NCBI GenBank assembly: GCA_028571685.1
Contig: CM053141.1
Span: 53,628,333-53,692,332, forward strand
Direction: 5' to 3'
Length of the DNA: 64,000 bases
Origin: Heterohyrax brucei
Taxonomy: Eukaryota; Chordata; Mammalia; Hyracoidea; Procaviidae
The notes beneath the pieces are model-generated. The model did not search any database. It had not been told where the DNA came from and saw nothing but the letters and a program-made list of their open reading frames with translations. The number at the start of each line of letters is the position of its first letter. Position 1 is the stretch's first letter. The position numbers were made by a program, and so were the translations under genes. Positions 1 to 10,714 of the stretch are shown piece by piece.

Positions 1-387
1 GCTTACCAATTCGTTCAACAAATGGGGATTGCTATGTATCAGGCATTGTATCAGACATCAGATGATTAGGATGCTTATTAGTAAACATGTAGACTGGTTT
101 GCTTGGAACAGTTCTGGTTTACCTGTGCTATTCTCATACATATCCTCATTACTTAGAGGACTCCTTTCCTTCTCAAAAGAAGCATAGTGTGAAAGATGAA
201 TTTCTCAGCCTTAGTTTCAGGTGCTATAGTCTAATGATGGAGTGCTATAAGACAAAAGGTAATTACAGCACATGAATAATAAGGTACATACAAGTGTTAG
301 GAGGGTAGGGAAGATTTTTTTAGACAAATAAAACTAGGTCAAATCCTGAAGAAGTCACCCATTTAGCCAGGTGAGGAAGATGAGCCT
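1..387. other. No recognised feature
   Basis: Ordinary AT-rich sequence. I see no repeat family, open frame of note or RNA gene. Confidence 0.5.
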
Positions 388-388
388 A

Positions 389-425
<37 letters not shown>

Positions 426-447
426 AAGAAAGAGAGAGAGAGAGAGA
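389..447. repeat. (TG)n then (GA)n microsatellite
   Basis: A run of about twelve TG units passes directly into an interrupted GA tract. Open frames that cross it on the minus strand, with Leu-Ser and Thr-His runs, are products of the repeat and not genes. Confidence 0.95.
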
Positions 448-615
448 AACATATATAGGTTGTCAAATAGAGCACATTTATGATGAGAAATCTTAAATTC
501 AGTTCTGGGAACTCTGATTTTAAAGAACCTGAGGGAATATTCATATGCTGGTAACAAGGATCCGAACTGCTAAGAAGACCTGGAGAAAAGGTTTGGCATT
601 GAGCTGCATGTAATA

Positions 616-676
616 TTATATGTATATAATGTATATGTGTATGTGTGTATACACACATGCACACACACACACACAC
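616..676. repeat. TA/TG/CA alternating purine-pyrimidine tract
   Basis: TATATG and GTATAC-type alternation changes into (AC)n. It lies at the edge of the ERVL-type LTR that follows, where related LTRs also carry a low-complexity tract, so it probably grew from LTR sequence. Confidence 0.85.
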
Positions 677-679
677 ATA

Positions 680-1108
680 CAGAGAGAATTATGTCAAATG
701 AATGAGTCAAAGAGTTTAAGAAGATGGAAAGTCATAAGTCCACAGGCCAGGCATCAGGCTGGAGGCTTCTCCTGAGACTTATGTAGCTGCAGGGGTTAAT
801 GAATCCAAGATGAGCAGGTAAGATGGCAGGCTGCTAGTTCAAGTCTCAAGATCTGGAGTTCAGATGATAATGAGCCAATTGCAGGATCCAGAATAATAAG
901 CTTTGTCAGAAATTCTGTATATATTGGATGCCATTCATACCTTCAAGGAAATTCCCTTTCAACTGAATGGCTGCTTATAACAGGTATCATCTCAGATGAA
1001 ACTGCATTATATCAGATCCCCTCCTGGATGTGATTCCATCACTACACAACTGTCAAACCACTGACAATCATGGTCCAGGCAAGTTGACACACAATGTTAA
1101 CCATCACA
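680..1108 (-). repeat. ERVL-type LTR, minus strand
   Basis: This stretch aligns by eye along most of its length with 46080-46524: shared blocks include GGCAGGCTGCTAGTTCAAGT-like, TGAGCTTTGTCAGAA-like, AATGGCTGCTTATAAC-like and a terminal CCACTGACAATCATGGTCCA. It closes at GTTAACCATCACA, which reversed is TGTGATGGTTAAC, the start of this LTR family. A plus-strand relative lies at 31215-31797. No internal retroviral sequence adjoins it, so it is a solo or truncated LTR. The ERVL class assignment comes from memory of LTR consensus structure. Confidence 0.75.
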
Positions 1109-1676
1109 GACTTGATTGCAATCAATTTTCATAGATCTTAGTGCTTCTGGAGACCTCCGAGTTGGAAGAAAGAATCAGCTATTTTCTCCCACAACCTCAA
1201 ATTAGGTACCTCAACCTGGATTCAATAAAGACTTGATGCTAGTAGTCAGAATTTTGTTTTGGATTTGATTTTAGAACTCTAGTTGCTGATCAAACTAGAT
1301 GGGATTTTAAAGAAACTCATTTAGCATTGCAATCTTTTGAAGTGTTTTACTTTGTTTATTGAGTTTGTTTTTATTACATAGTTCATTATAGTTTTAATTA
1401 ATTTCTTTGAAAGAAATAAGACACTTAACTGGATTTCTTTCTTTTGTTTTGTTTTGTTCTTTCAAAAACGGTTGTAATCGGGGTTTCATATGGTTGTCAC
1501 ATTTATCTGGACTAGTAGATCAAAGTAAGAACCCGTGTTGTATCAGAAAACACCCCTAGAAGGTATCTGCCATGTATAGACATTTCCTCTCTTAGTGGTA
1601 GGTATTTCACAGGACTTAGTTTCTCACTATTAACTAGAAATGAAATATTCTGGTTTGACATTTCTATAGATATTTC
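1109..1676. other. Unassigned sequence
   Basis: AT-rich sequence with a small TTTTG-rich patch near 1440-1460. Nothing recognised. Confidence 0.5.
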
Positions 1677-2755
1677 TCAGGAGGCAAAGTGAAGATGGCA
1701 GACTAGACACATGTCTCCTTAATTCTCTCTGAAAACTAAGGCCTGGACTGGTAATTAAACAGAGGCTTGTGGGCACACAATGAGCTCTAGGACACTCATA
1801 GGGCTATCAATTTGGATTACATTCCACTCAATGGGAAACTTCTTCTCTTTCTCTGAGCTCCACCTTGTTGAATGCTGGCTCTTGTGGACTGACAGTGACT
1901 TGCTATTCTAACTTTTTTTCTGTGTCTTAGTTGGCAGGCAGGGCTTAGGCTTAACTGGCAGCAAAGCTCAGTGGCACTACTGACAGGACCAGTGGGCAGA
2001 ATAGCCACATTTTGAGATTCCCAACTCTGGACTCTGTGTACCTCTGCCCCGCCACCATCTCTTTCCGAACCTCCACCACTGATTCGGCTATTTCACAGTG
2101 GGCAGGAGAGCTTGTATGAGACTCCGTCTTGTTGAACTGGGTGGCAGAGTTACCCAAATGGAGGCCTCAGCAGGGTTTAATTCCCAGGCTGGGAGGCAGT
2201 GCCACCCCAGGAAGCACTTTCCCAGCAGAAAAACTGTGTTTAGCACAGTGTGGCCTTACAGGTAGGGCCTGGCAACAGATGATAGCAGAGAAGTAGCCTA
2301 TCCACAGTTTGAACTAGTTTACACCATCTGGGGTTGGATGCAGAGGTGCTTACATTGCCTGCTGGAAAGAGGGGCACGCACACCTGACAGCCTGACTGAT
2401 TTTGGAAGCCGTCAGATAGCTTTTACCTTTCCAAATAAGACTACCTAAAGAAGTAACTCTGGTGCATCCTCATAGCATCTCTTCTAGCCTTTACTGACCC
2501 ACATCATAGGGTCAGCTGACAGCCCCTCAATGAAGCTATGTAAGTAGGGCTGTGTCTTTGCCAATCAGGAGGTGAAGCCTGCTATCCTAGAGATTCCACT
2601 GGGCCTAGTCACTGGGTGCATAAAGGTGACTGATGATCAGCAGACCTTCTCAGACTGTGCTTCAGATCCTGTTAAGGTAACAGCATAGAAACAACAACCT
2701 CTTGATGCCCCAAAAGCAACAAACCTTGGCCACACTCTGAAAGGGAAATTTACTA
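1677..2755 (+). promoter_or_regulatory. L1 5' UTR (old internal promoter)
   Basis: It opens with GGAGGCAAAGTGAAGATGGC, the usual head of a mammalian L1. The AAGATGGC core is the YY1-type site that sits near the first base of L1 5' UTRs. The roughly 1.1 kb that follows is clearly richer in G and C than the flanks and leads into ORF1. In an intact element this region drives RNA polymerase II transcription of the L1. The head is present, so this copy was not 5'-truncated on insertion, which is the minority case for L1. Confidence 0.75.
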
Positions 2756-3692
2756 ATGGCTCCAGAAAGCCTGCAAAAGAAAGATTCAAAGAACTTCCCA
2801 GATGAAGAAGCTTTTCTGAAACTATTAGCCAAAGCCAAGTGCCATCGAGTCGAACTATTAGAGTGAGGTAAAAAAGATTACATATAGAGACCTCCTAGAC
2901 ATTATACAAAATGTAGCAGAGCAAAATGAAAAATTAAGCAAGCTGTTTGAACTGATGGAACATCAGCATTCTGAAATCCAACAGATCAATAAAAAAATCA
3001 GAGAAATAGAAAATTCAATTCAAAGCCAAGGAAACAGAATGGAACAAATGGAAAACAGACTTTCTGATTTGGAAGACAGAGCTACTGACTCCAGAATCTA
3101 TGACAAGAAATCAGGGAAAAGAAACAAGAAAAGTGAAGTAGCTTTAAGAAATATGTGGGACTCTATCATGAGGAACAATCTACGATTAATTGGAATTCCT
3201 AAACAAGGAGGGACACCTGAAAACAGAGAGAGTATTGTCTTTGAGCTGCTGACAGAAAACTTCCCTAAAATTATGACGGAAGAGAATACAGATATCCAAG
3301 ATGTCTATCAAATGCCACACAATATAGATCCCAAAAGAAAGGCACCAAGACATAGTATAATCAAGCTTAACAAAGTGGAACATAAGCTGAAAGTCTTAAA
3401 GGCAGCAAGACTCAAAGTAAAACTAACATACAGAGGGAAACCCTGTAGGCTTTTGTCTGACTTCTCAGCAGTAATTATCCTGGCACAGAGGCAATGGGAT
3501 GACACCTTCAAAGCCTTTAAGGAGAAAAACTTCCAACCAAGAATTATGTATCCTTCAAAACTGTCTTTCAAATATGAAAATAAAATTAAGAAATTTGCAG
3601 ATAAACAGAAACACAGAGACTTTGTAAAAACCAAACTAAAGATACAAGAAATACTGAAAGAAGCTCTTGGCTTAGAAGAACGAAACCATTAA
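2756..3692 (+). pseudogene. L1 ORF1p, frameshifted
   Basis: L1 ORF1p is the RNA-binding trimeric chaperone needed for retrotransposition. The long open part (2955-3692, 245 codons) has an N-terminal heptad-like coiled coil, then the RRM-like region (NLRLIGIPK, LTENFPKI, APRHSIIKLNKVEHK) and the C-terminal domain (NFQPRIMYPSKLSFKYENK, LKIQEILKEALGLE). It matches mammalian ORF1p order throughout. An ATG at 2756 starts a readable upstream part that runs into a stop near 2862. A one-base shift there restores continuity, giving a total near 312 codons, close to the usual 300-340. A 33-base SINE-derived insertion and duplication at 2829-2861 is a multiple of three. ORF2 follows after about 420 bases. 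Not functional. Confidence 0.92.
2829..2852 (-). mobile_element. 24-bp SINE 3'-tail insertion in L1 ORF1
   Basis: The inserted block contains GCCAAGTGCCATCGAGTCG, the reverse complement of the 3' tail of the AfroSINE subfamily seen at 27166-27253. It lies between two copies of AACTATTAG (2820-2828 and 2853-2861), a perfect 9-bp target-site duplication. Sequence, orientation and duplication together show retroposition of an extremely 5'-truncated SINE rather than chance similarity. Confidence 0.85.
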
Positions 3693-4109
3693 CTCTCTAT
3701 TTTAGGAGGCAATACAGGTCACATCACCCAGAAACCTAGTCAGGGAAGGCAAAAAACTCAACCAAAGCTATAATTTTAAAAGAAGTGATCCAGTGATTAT
3801 ATCATGAAAACTATGATATCATTACATTAAAAAGAGGGATGTACTACAGTAGTTATAGTGCTGCCAGATGGACAGGAAGTTAATAAGATATGTAGAAGTT
3901 AAAATTTGATTTATAGATGGATTAGTAAGTGGGATCATAATAAATGGGACCATAAGCACAATAAAGATACAAAATATCAAATCAAGAAACATAATACAGG
4001 AGTCTCAACAAACACAAAATGAACACTGAAGAGGGTGAAAATTTGACCAATAAAGAATATCCCAGAACAGAATTTTAAAAGCAACAGAGACAACATCAAC
4101 ACAAAAATA
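3693..4109 (+). other. L1 inter-ORF region
   Basis: A-rich sequence between ORF1 and the start of ORF2 of the same L1. It is longer than the few dozen bases of human L1. A later insertion was not detected. Confidence 0.6.
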
Positions 4110-4112
4110 AAC

Positions 4113-4692
4113 ACATCATAATAACAGCACTAAACACATACCTATCAATAATTACATTGAATGTAAATAGACTGAACACTCCAGTAAAGAGACAACAAGT
4201 GACATTTTGTATCAAAAGACACGACCCGTCTGTATGTTGCTTACAAGAAAGTCACCTTAAAGATATGAACAAACTGAAAATTAAAGAATGGAAGAATATA
4301 TACCAAACCAACAACATATGAAGAAGAGCAGGTGTGGCAATACTAACCTCAGATAAAATAGACTGTAATGTAAAATCCATGATCATGGACAAGGATGGTC
4401 ACTATTTAATCCTGAAAGTTTCAATACACAAGCAGGACTTAACAATATTAAATATTTATTCATCTAATATTACCAGGGCACCTAAATACATCAAAGAAAC
4501 ACGGACTACACTCAAAAAGGAGATAGATCACTCTGCAATAATAGTAGGAGACTTCAACACTCCATTCTCAATATTGGACAGATCATCTAGAAAAAAGCTC
4601 AGTAAAGATACAGAAGACCTTATTGCCACAATTAACCAATCAAACCTCATCGATATATACAGAAGTTTCTACTCTGATTTTTCTAAGTTTTA
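4113..4692 (+). pseudogene. L1 ORF2 endonuclease domain, truncated
   Basis: This is the N-terminal APE-type endonuclease of L1 ORF2p, which nicks target DNA. Readable motifs are ITLNVN, SVCCLQESHL (the conserved Glu is kept), RAGVAILTSDK, LTILNIYSS and IIVGDFNTP, followed by LIDIYRSFY. A TGA stop lies near 4319 between the first two blocks. Similarity ends at about 4692, so the reverse transcriptase, C-terminal domain, 3' UTR and poly(A) are missing. Human ORF2p has 1275 residues; fewer than 200 remain here. Losing the 3' end while keeping the 5' end is unusual for L1 and points to later rearrangement. Confidence 0.9.
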
Positions 4693-5699
4693 ACATTGTC
4701 TGGTCTCAAGATGAAATTACTTAAGTAATTACTTTGGTAAATTTGCATTTGCATGTGAGGGTTCAGAAAGTTTATAACTGAAAATGTAGTTTTTACTAAT
4801 ATTTAAAGCCTTAAATAGTGATCATTGTCTCCAGATTTGTAAGAAGACAATTGTGGGAGTGGATATTGGCTAATAATAAGAATGTATGGGAAACAGTGGT
4901 AGAGGAAACTGAATAGGCTCTGGAAAAAGGGAAGAAGACGGAGAAGGAGCAAATCAAGGGGTGATGTGTTCGGGGAAGAGGGTAGTCAAAGTAACTAAAG
5001 AGATTAGAAAGAATATTGGGAAAAAGTTCAAATCCAGAGTTAGGTCCAGAGGAGGGTAGTTCAGGTTTAGATTTTAGATCCTCCATATAGGTTCTGTTTT
5101 TCTCAGGGCAGCAATTGTAGAATTTTCCCATACTTTAAGAACTATTTCAAATTAATGAATATAATACTAACCACTGAATAATTGAAGTCTTGGAAACCTT
5201 TAATTCCCAGCATGCCACAAGAGTGAATTATTTTATATGAATCCTAAATTCCTTAGAAAGGACATTGAAATTCTATACTGCTCTTTGTAAAATTCTGAAG
5301 AGCTTCAAATATTTCTACTTTTCATCATTTAGTTTTGTGTGTACATGTAACCAAGGCAATAACCCAGATGTCAATTTAATAACTGATGATTACCAATATT
5401 CAAATGACAGAACAGCTAGAACTAGAACCTCTGTACCATACCCCTTGTCTGTGGGAACCTCTGAGTAGTGAAACAAATCAATTAAATTTTTTCACCAAGG
5501 GTAATTGAAAGAATATGTGTTCAACTGATGTTCAGTGTAATGGAATGAACAGGAGTTAGTAGTCCAGCATCTGCAAATGGGAGCTATTTGTTGCCTCCTG
5601 TGTGCTCTATTCTTGTCCAAGTGGCCTAGCCTAAGCAGCAAGAAGGGCAAGGGCCAGGTCTTTTTAAGAATTTACCACTCCCTTAAAATCAGGTCTACC
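4693..5699. other. Unassigned sequence
   Basis: No repeat family or gene recognised. A minus-strand open frame at 4811-5131 (106 codons) has no recognisable domain and lies in purine-rich sequence. Confidence 0.5.
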
Positions 5700-5857
5700 C
5701 AATCAAATCAAACTCAGGACCTTCAAGTCAATTCCAACTTGTAGCAACCCTACAAGAACTGCCCCCATAGAGTTTGCAAGGAGCACCTGGATGATTTGAA
5801 CTTCTGACCTTTTGGTTAACAGGTGTATCACTTAACTACTATGCCACCATGATTTCC
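5700..5857 (-). mobile_element. AfroSINE, minus strand
   Basis: On the minus strand it reads from a tRNA-like head (GGTGGCATAGTAGTTAAGTG, the A-box region), through AACCAAAAGGTCAGAAGTTC (B-box region), to the AfroSINE body and a GTCGCTATGAGTC-like 3' part. Length is near the short body form. Possible imperfect duplication AAAATCAGGT/AAAGTCAGAT at the ends. Confidence 0.9.
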
Positions 5858-8006
5858 AAAGTCAGATATAGAAACATGATCTTGTTAAAAATACTTGTAG
5901 CTACAGTAACCAATGAAAAAATGATTTTTGAAATATACTTAAATACATAGGAAGAGTCACCAAAAAAAAGTAAGCTAAAAGTCATTAACACCACAAATTT
6001 GCAAAATTATTTCTTGAAGTTTGAGAATATACATTAATTAAGATGATATCCTAAAAAACTGAAAATGGTAATTTCTGCTTTGGAGCTACTGGTGATTTGA
6101 TTGATTTATTTCTGTTTTTTGCTGAAGCATATTGTTTTTCATATGTGTCATCTGTTAATTACCTAACCAAAAAAAGAAAAATAATTCATCTCTCTGTGTG
6201 TTGAGTAATATCTATAAAAAGCAATATTGCTTTCAAATTACTTGATCATTTGTAAATATCTCTTTTTAAATATTATATTTACACATAAATATTTACTTTT
6301 GTTGTTAGGTGTCAAGTTGTGTATTTACATACATAAATAATTACATATATTTTCATACATTGGAGACAAGTGCCAAAATGTCATTGTGACGTCAGCATCT
6401 TAATAAATAAAAAATGTCTGTTTTGTAATCTGCATTGTAGAACTCCATTCAATAAGATCTATATTTTCAAACCTCACTGACATATCAAGTAATGCATTTT
6501 TACTCAATTATGATGCATGCCTCCTGCATTTGCTTGTCAGCCACGCCCTCTCTCTCTCTAAATATTTTAAGCAAGTGCAGCTATGCTAATTGTTTTACAA
6601 CCACATGTTAAAGAAAAAAAAATGGCATACCAGCACTTGTGAAAATGCATCATGGGCAGAGAGCAGGGTGACCAAGGCAAGAAGAAGATGAACATCATTT
6701 GCATAAAAATACAGTATTTTGAAATTCTTCAAGATAAATGTAAACAAAAACCAACACATGAAAAGTCAACAAAGGTAATAGAAGGGTTATTTCGGGAATG
6801 CAGTTATTATTTTTCAATTAAAATAATATATGGCAAGGCTCATTGCTATATTTGGAGCTCCTCTTCCCCTCAAGAAAAAGATGGGAACGTTCTGTGATAC
6901 TATCAAACAGTTGATAGCAGGATATAAAATTCTATTATCAGTGGTCTAATAATCTTTTGTTACTTACTAGGAGGAAAAGTTTAAATAAAATCTTGACAAT
7001 AAATAATTTTGCCAATACCTTCCCAGCAGTGGCATTTCTCCAACAATTTTTGTGATAGACTACCCACAAACACATTTTCATAATTTGGTGTTATTTTTGC
7101 AGTGTCTGTATGGACTTGGCTCTGGCACATTCCTTATTATTTTCCTACTGCCAGTAGGATGAGCTACTTGTTTAGGTTCTAGTACGTAAGGGAGAGTTAG
7201 CGTGTTTGTAGAAATGCACCTGTCTGTATCACATTTTATACTTATTTTCATCCATAGTAGAACACATACAATTTATTGGTAAAGGAGTGTGAATAGGAGA
7301 AGTACATAAACCAAAAAACTCTAGTAACAAAAAAAATTAAATGTTTTTTAAACAATTACATATATAAAGCCAATTATTTTCCTCATAACCATTTATATGG
7401 GTCAACATTTCATTTTGCTGCTTTTTGTCAAATGCTTGCTGAGTAGTTAACTGAAATCACTTTCATTCTCTTGTTCAGTGTGTTCCTTGAAAGCAAAGGT
7501 AAAATTAATGTAATATATTTTAGTTATGCTTAAAAGGATCCCAAATCTTTTCATTTGTAAGATACTTACTATTTAAGAATCACTCCAAGAGAATGTGTAA
7601 TTATGGCTGTTTTTTTAAATAATATGTTGACCTCCAGATTATCTCCTTGATGAATAAAAATGTTATTCATTTGTGTAGCCCATATACTTTCTATATGGGT
7701 TAATTTGAATGGTAAAGTAATTTTAAAATAACTTTTATGTCAGTTTCAAACAAGTTTGTATGAAAAATTATTCATTTTCTTAATTCTGGTGAGTGAATAT
7801 ATGGCATACCTTTGGTATAGTCTGTTCATAACTGTTTCTAAAGTGTTGTTTTATCTAGTCATTTGAATAAAAATAAGTTTAATACTCACATGACTTTCAT
7901 ATGAATATGCAACAAGTATAATGCAATCAATTGTCTGAATCTCCTACTTATACTAAAATGTTGGGTGAGAACTAAACTATATTTTTCCTAGGAGTTAAAA
8001 ATGTTG
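5858..8006. other. Unassigned AT-rich sequence
   Basis: About 2.1 kb of strongly AT-rich DNA. The only open frame (6652-6897, 81 codons) has no recognisable motif. No repeat family identified. Confidence 0.5.
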
Positions 8007-8269
8007 CAAATATGAATGATAGAAGGGTTAAACAAATACAAAAATGAGGAAATTATAATTTTTTAAATAATAGATACACTTTTCAATAATAAAAAATGAT
8101 TCATTAAATTTATACCTTGAGAGGCCTCCCAGTGTGTTCTTCTCTTTTAAGTAGTACCTTACAAGGTATAAATTTAATCATTTTTTTAATTGAAAAATGT
8201 ATCTATTATTTAAAAAATTATAATTTCCTTACTTTTGTATTTGTTTAACCCTTCTATCATTCATATTTG
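8007..8269. repeat. Inverted repeat, about 110-bp arms
   Basis: The left arm 8007-8118 and right arm 8163-8269 are near-perfect reverse complements (about 95 percent by eye, with a 4-5 base gap), separated by a 44-base spacer. The right arm joins directly to an L1 3' tail. The duplication TTATACC(T/C)TGAG at 8110-8121 and 8408-8419 brackets spacer, right arm and L1 tail. The right arm is therefore an inverted copy of the 5' flank carried inside the L1 insertion. Confidence 0.9.
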
Positions 8270-8407
8270 AGAATGAGACATGTGTGGAGCAGAGAGGAGT
8301 AGTGTGCTGTCACCGGGCAGGGAGAGCAGTGGAAACTGCATATAGGTGGCCATGTAAATTTATATGGGAGTGTACATTTTCACTAAGTCATAATAAAAAA
8401 AAAAAAA
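8270..8407 (+). mobile_element. L1 3' UTR tail with poly(A)
   Basis: It shares GTGTGGAGCAGAGAGGA, GTGTGCTGTCACCGGGCAGG and TTTTCACTAAGTCATAAT with the minus-strand L1 tail at 32649-32841, and ends in an A-rich tract. It is a severely 5'-truncated L1 insertion of a fairly recent subfamily. Confidence 0.88.
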
Positions 8408-8419
8408 TTATACCCTGAG

Positions 8420-9587
8420 TTTGAACTTTAAGTTCTTCAACTTTTAATATTTTAGGAAAGAAACATCTTTCACTGTGCAATGTGGGAAACTTGTTAACAT
8501 CATAATTGCATTAACATATTTTCAATTGCCATTCCTCGATTTCTTAAAAGTAGTATTATAGCTCACAAAGTCATTAAAATGATACAAGAAAATTAAGATC
8601 TGATAAAATGTTATGAATTTCCAGCTTGAAACTATGTCTGCTGAAGCCTAAAATGTTGTGAATCTTAACTGCAACTAAGTAGCTTGGAAATGTTAAAATT
8701 TTTTTCAAAATAGTAATGGAAATTAAAAGTTATCTTACAACTTAGTAAATATGATAGAGACTAAAAGAGTAGACAGAGAAAAACACACAGAAACATGTCC
8801 TATACTTGGTAGCAGGCATATGCTTGAGAGACAGGCTGTGCCTGGAATAAGGGTGAAAGGGCCAGCATCTGGGGTCTCCAGTACTTCCGGCATGGTTTCA
8901 GTTCTAAGTGCTGCCATGGGGCTCGTAGTAACCTTCATGGCTGAAAAGGAGCCACCAGCTGGGTCAAGATTTGTAACCACATTAGAAGCAAGTTTTCTAG
9001 TTGTCAGTGCTTGGGGCAAGAGATTGTAAAAAGTGAACAGCTGTCTCCTTAGAGAAAAGAGATCAGCTTTGGCAAATCATGCGACCAGTTCTGCCTCTGA
9101 CTGAGGGGTTGAGGGGGTATACACAGATGAGGTTCTTAAAATGTAGCTTCAAGGTCATAAGGGGAAAAACATGAAAGAAAATTTGAATATTGCTAGGATT
9201 GTTCAGTTAACAGACACTAACATAAAAATAATTCTTGCAAGGAGTGCTTAATGGAAAGCAACAGCACAATGTTTGATATCACTGAATTATCATAGCATGC
9301 AGTAAGCAGTAAGTTATTAAGTAGATCTAGGTCCTTTTTTTTTTCCTAATATGTGCAACCACAAAAACTTTGAATACATTTTTTATTTTTCTGAACTAAA
9401 TTATATTCAAAGATATTGATAAGTACTTAATATAAAGAATGATATTATAAGAACATGAATTTCTAAAAGTGTATCTTACAAATATGACAACATTTTTAGT
9501 GGTCCTTCCTACCACTTTCTCAGTTGAAAGAGTGAGCATTAATTTGCAATTGGGTCAATAGACAAACACTTTTAAGATAGTTAGCCC
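8420..9587. other. Unassigned sequence with one denser island
   Basis: AT-rich on both sides of a higher-complexity island at about 8800-9030. No repeat family recognised. Confidence 0.5.
8751..9029. other. Stretch open on both strands, origin unknown
   Basis: About 280 bases are free of stops in one frame on each strand (92 codons on plus, 94 on minus), and the stretch is richer in G and C than its neighbours. Neither translation shows a domain, signal peptide or cysteine pattern that I recognise. It could be a retrocopy fragment, an unrecognised repeat, or chance in a GC-rich patch. No splice or promoter evidence. Confidence 0.35.
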
Positions 9588-9825
9588 TGAGTTGTCAGGA
9601 GGGATCAACCCTGGAAAAGGATATCACACTTGGCAAATTAGAGGGCCAGTGAAAAAGAAGAAGACCCTCAACAAAATGGATTGACATAGTGGCTGCAACA
9701 ACGGGTTTAAATATAAAAACAGTTGTGGGCACAATGCAGGAATGGGCAGCTGTCTCATTCTGTCATGCACAGTGTCGCTGTAAGTCAGAACTGACTAAAA
9801 GCATCCCCAGCAACAACAAAACCCA
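9588..9825 (+). mobile_element. RTE LINE 3' end
   Basis: Shows the block GTTGTCAGGAGGGATCAACC, then GAAGAAGACCCTCAACAAAA and ATTGACATAGTGGCTGCAAC, closing with CAGCAACAACAAAA. These are the last 240 bases of the afrotherian RTE also seen at 26300-26542 and 12120-12266. Severely 5'-truncated, with no coding capacity. Confidence 0.9.
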
Positions 9826-10714
9826 CGCTGAATGCATAAGTTTGTTTTTTCTTTCTGTATTGCCCAGTTCTGTGATTTTAAAAGAAAATACGTGACTATT
9901 ATACGAGGTGAGAATAAGTTTTAAAAGATATTTTGCAACAAGTCAGAGATGCTACATGAGATATGGAGAGCAAAAGAGAGAGGAAGTGCAAGAGAGAAAC
10001 TGGCGAAAGGAACCAGAGATACTAGGAAACAATGTGAAAGTTGAAGCCAATGGGTACGTTTTTCTAACGTGCTTTTGATCAGTTTTATTCTGAAGGATGT
10101 GCATTAGCAATGATTGTGCTACAAAGAATGTGCTAGAGCCACATCCTTTTAGTCTAGTAAAACAGTAAATATCACAGGCATTAAGTAGGGGTTATTTTCC
10201 ATAACAAAGTACCTCCACTGACCCTAGTGAGGGATCTGAGTACTCATATTATTGGCACCCCATAAATGCTTAACAGTGGTAATAATCCCACAAATGACTT
10301 ATAGCTTAAGGAATAAAATTGACCTTTAGATACCAGTCTTTTCTCCAACAACACAACGTCTTCCCTGGCCCTTTTTCCTCTGAAGTTATGTGGACATTGT
10401 CTCATAACTCTGGGAATAGCTCTACTTCAGTGAATGTTTTCACTGTACTCAGAAAAGACAGTAGGTCAGATCATAATCAGTGTCCAGGGAAAAGAAGGTT
10501 AGATGTTTACACTCAGACTTTATACTCACCATGTCTAATGTAGCGGTTTTCTTTCACTGACATTCTCTATAATCCTTAACACCAGGGGTAGCATTTGTTT
10601 TATTGAACCACTGTTACTGATTTCAGTTTGTAAGAGACAAGCGAAGCAGGACAAAGTAAATGAGGAAGATTATTATTTTAATGAACTTATATTAAGCTAC
10701 AACAAAAATCTGTA
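9826..10714. other. Unassigned sequence
   Basis: Nothing recognised. Short open frames (for example 10319-10543) carry no known motif. Confidence 0.5.

Noticed and set aside
386..676. 96-codon minus-strand frame with Cys-Val and Thr-His runs
   Set aside because: Generated by the (TG)n and (CA)n microsatellites at both ends.
8007..8269. Inverted repeat as a transposon (MITE) with long terminal repeats
   Set aside because: The target duplication brackets only one arm together with an L1 tail, so the left arm is flank and not part of a mobile unit.
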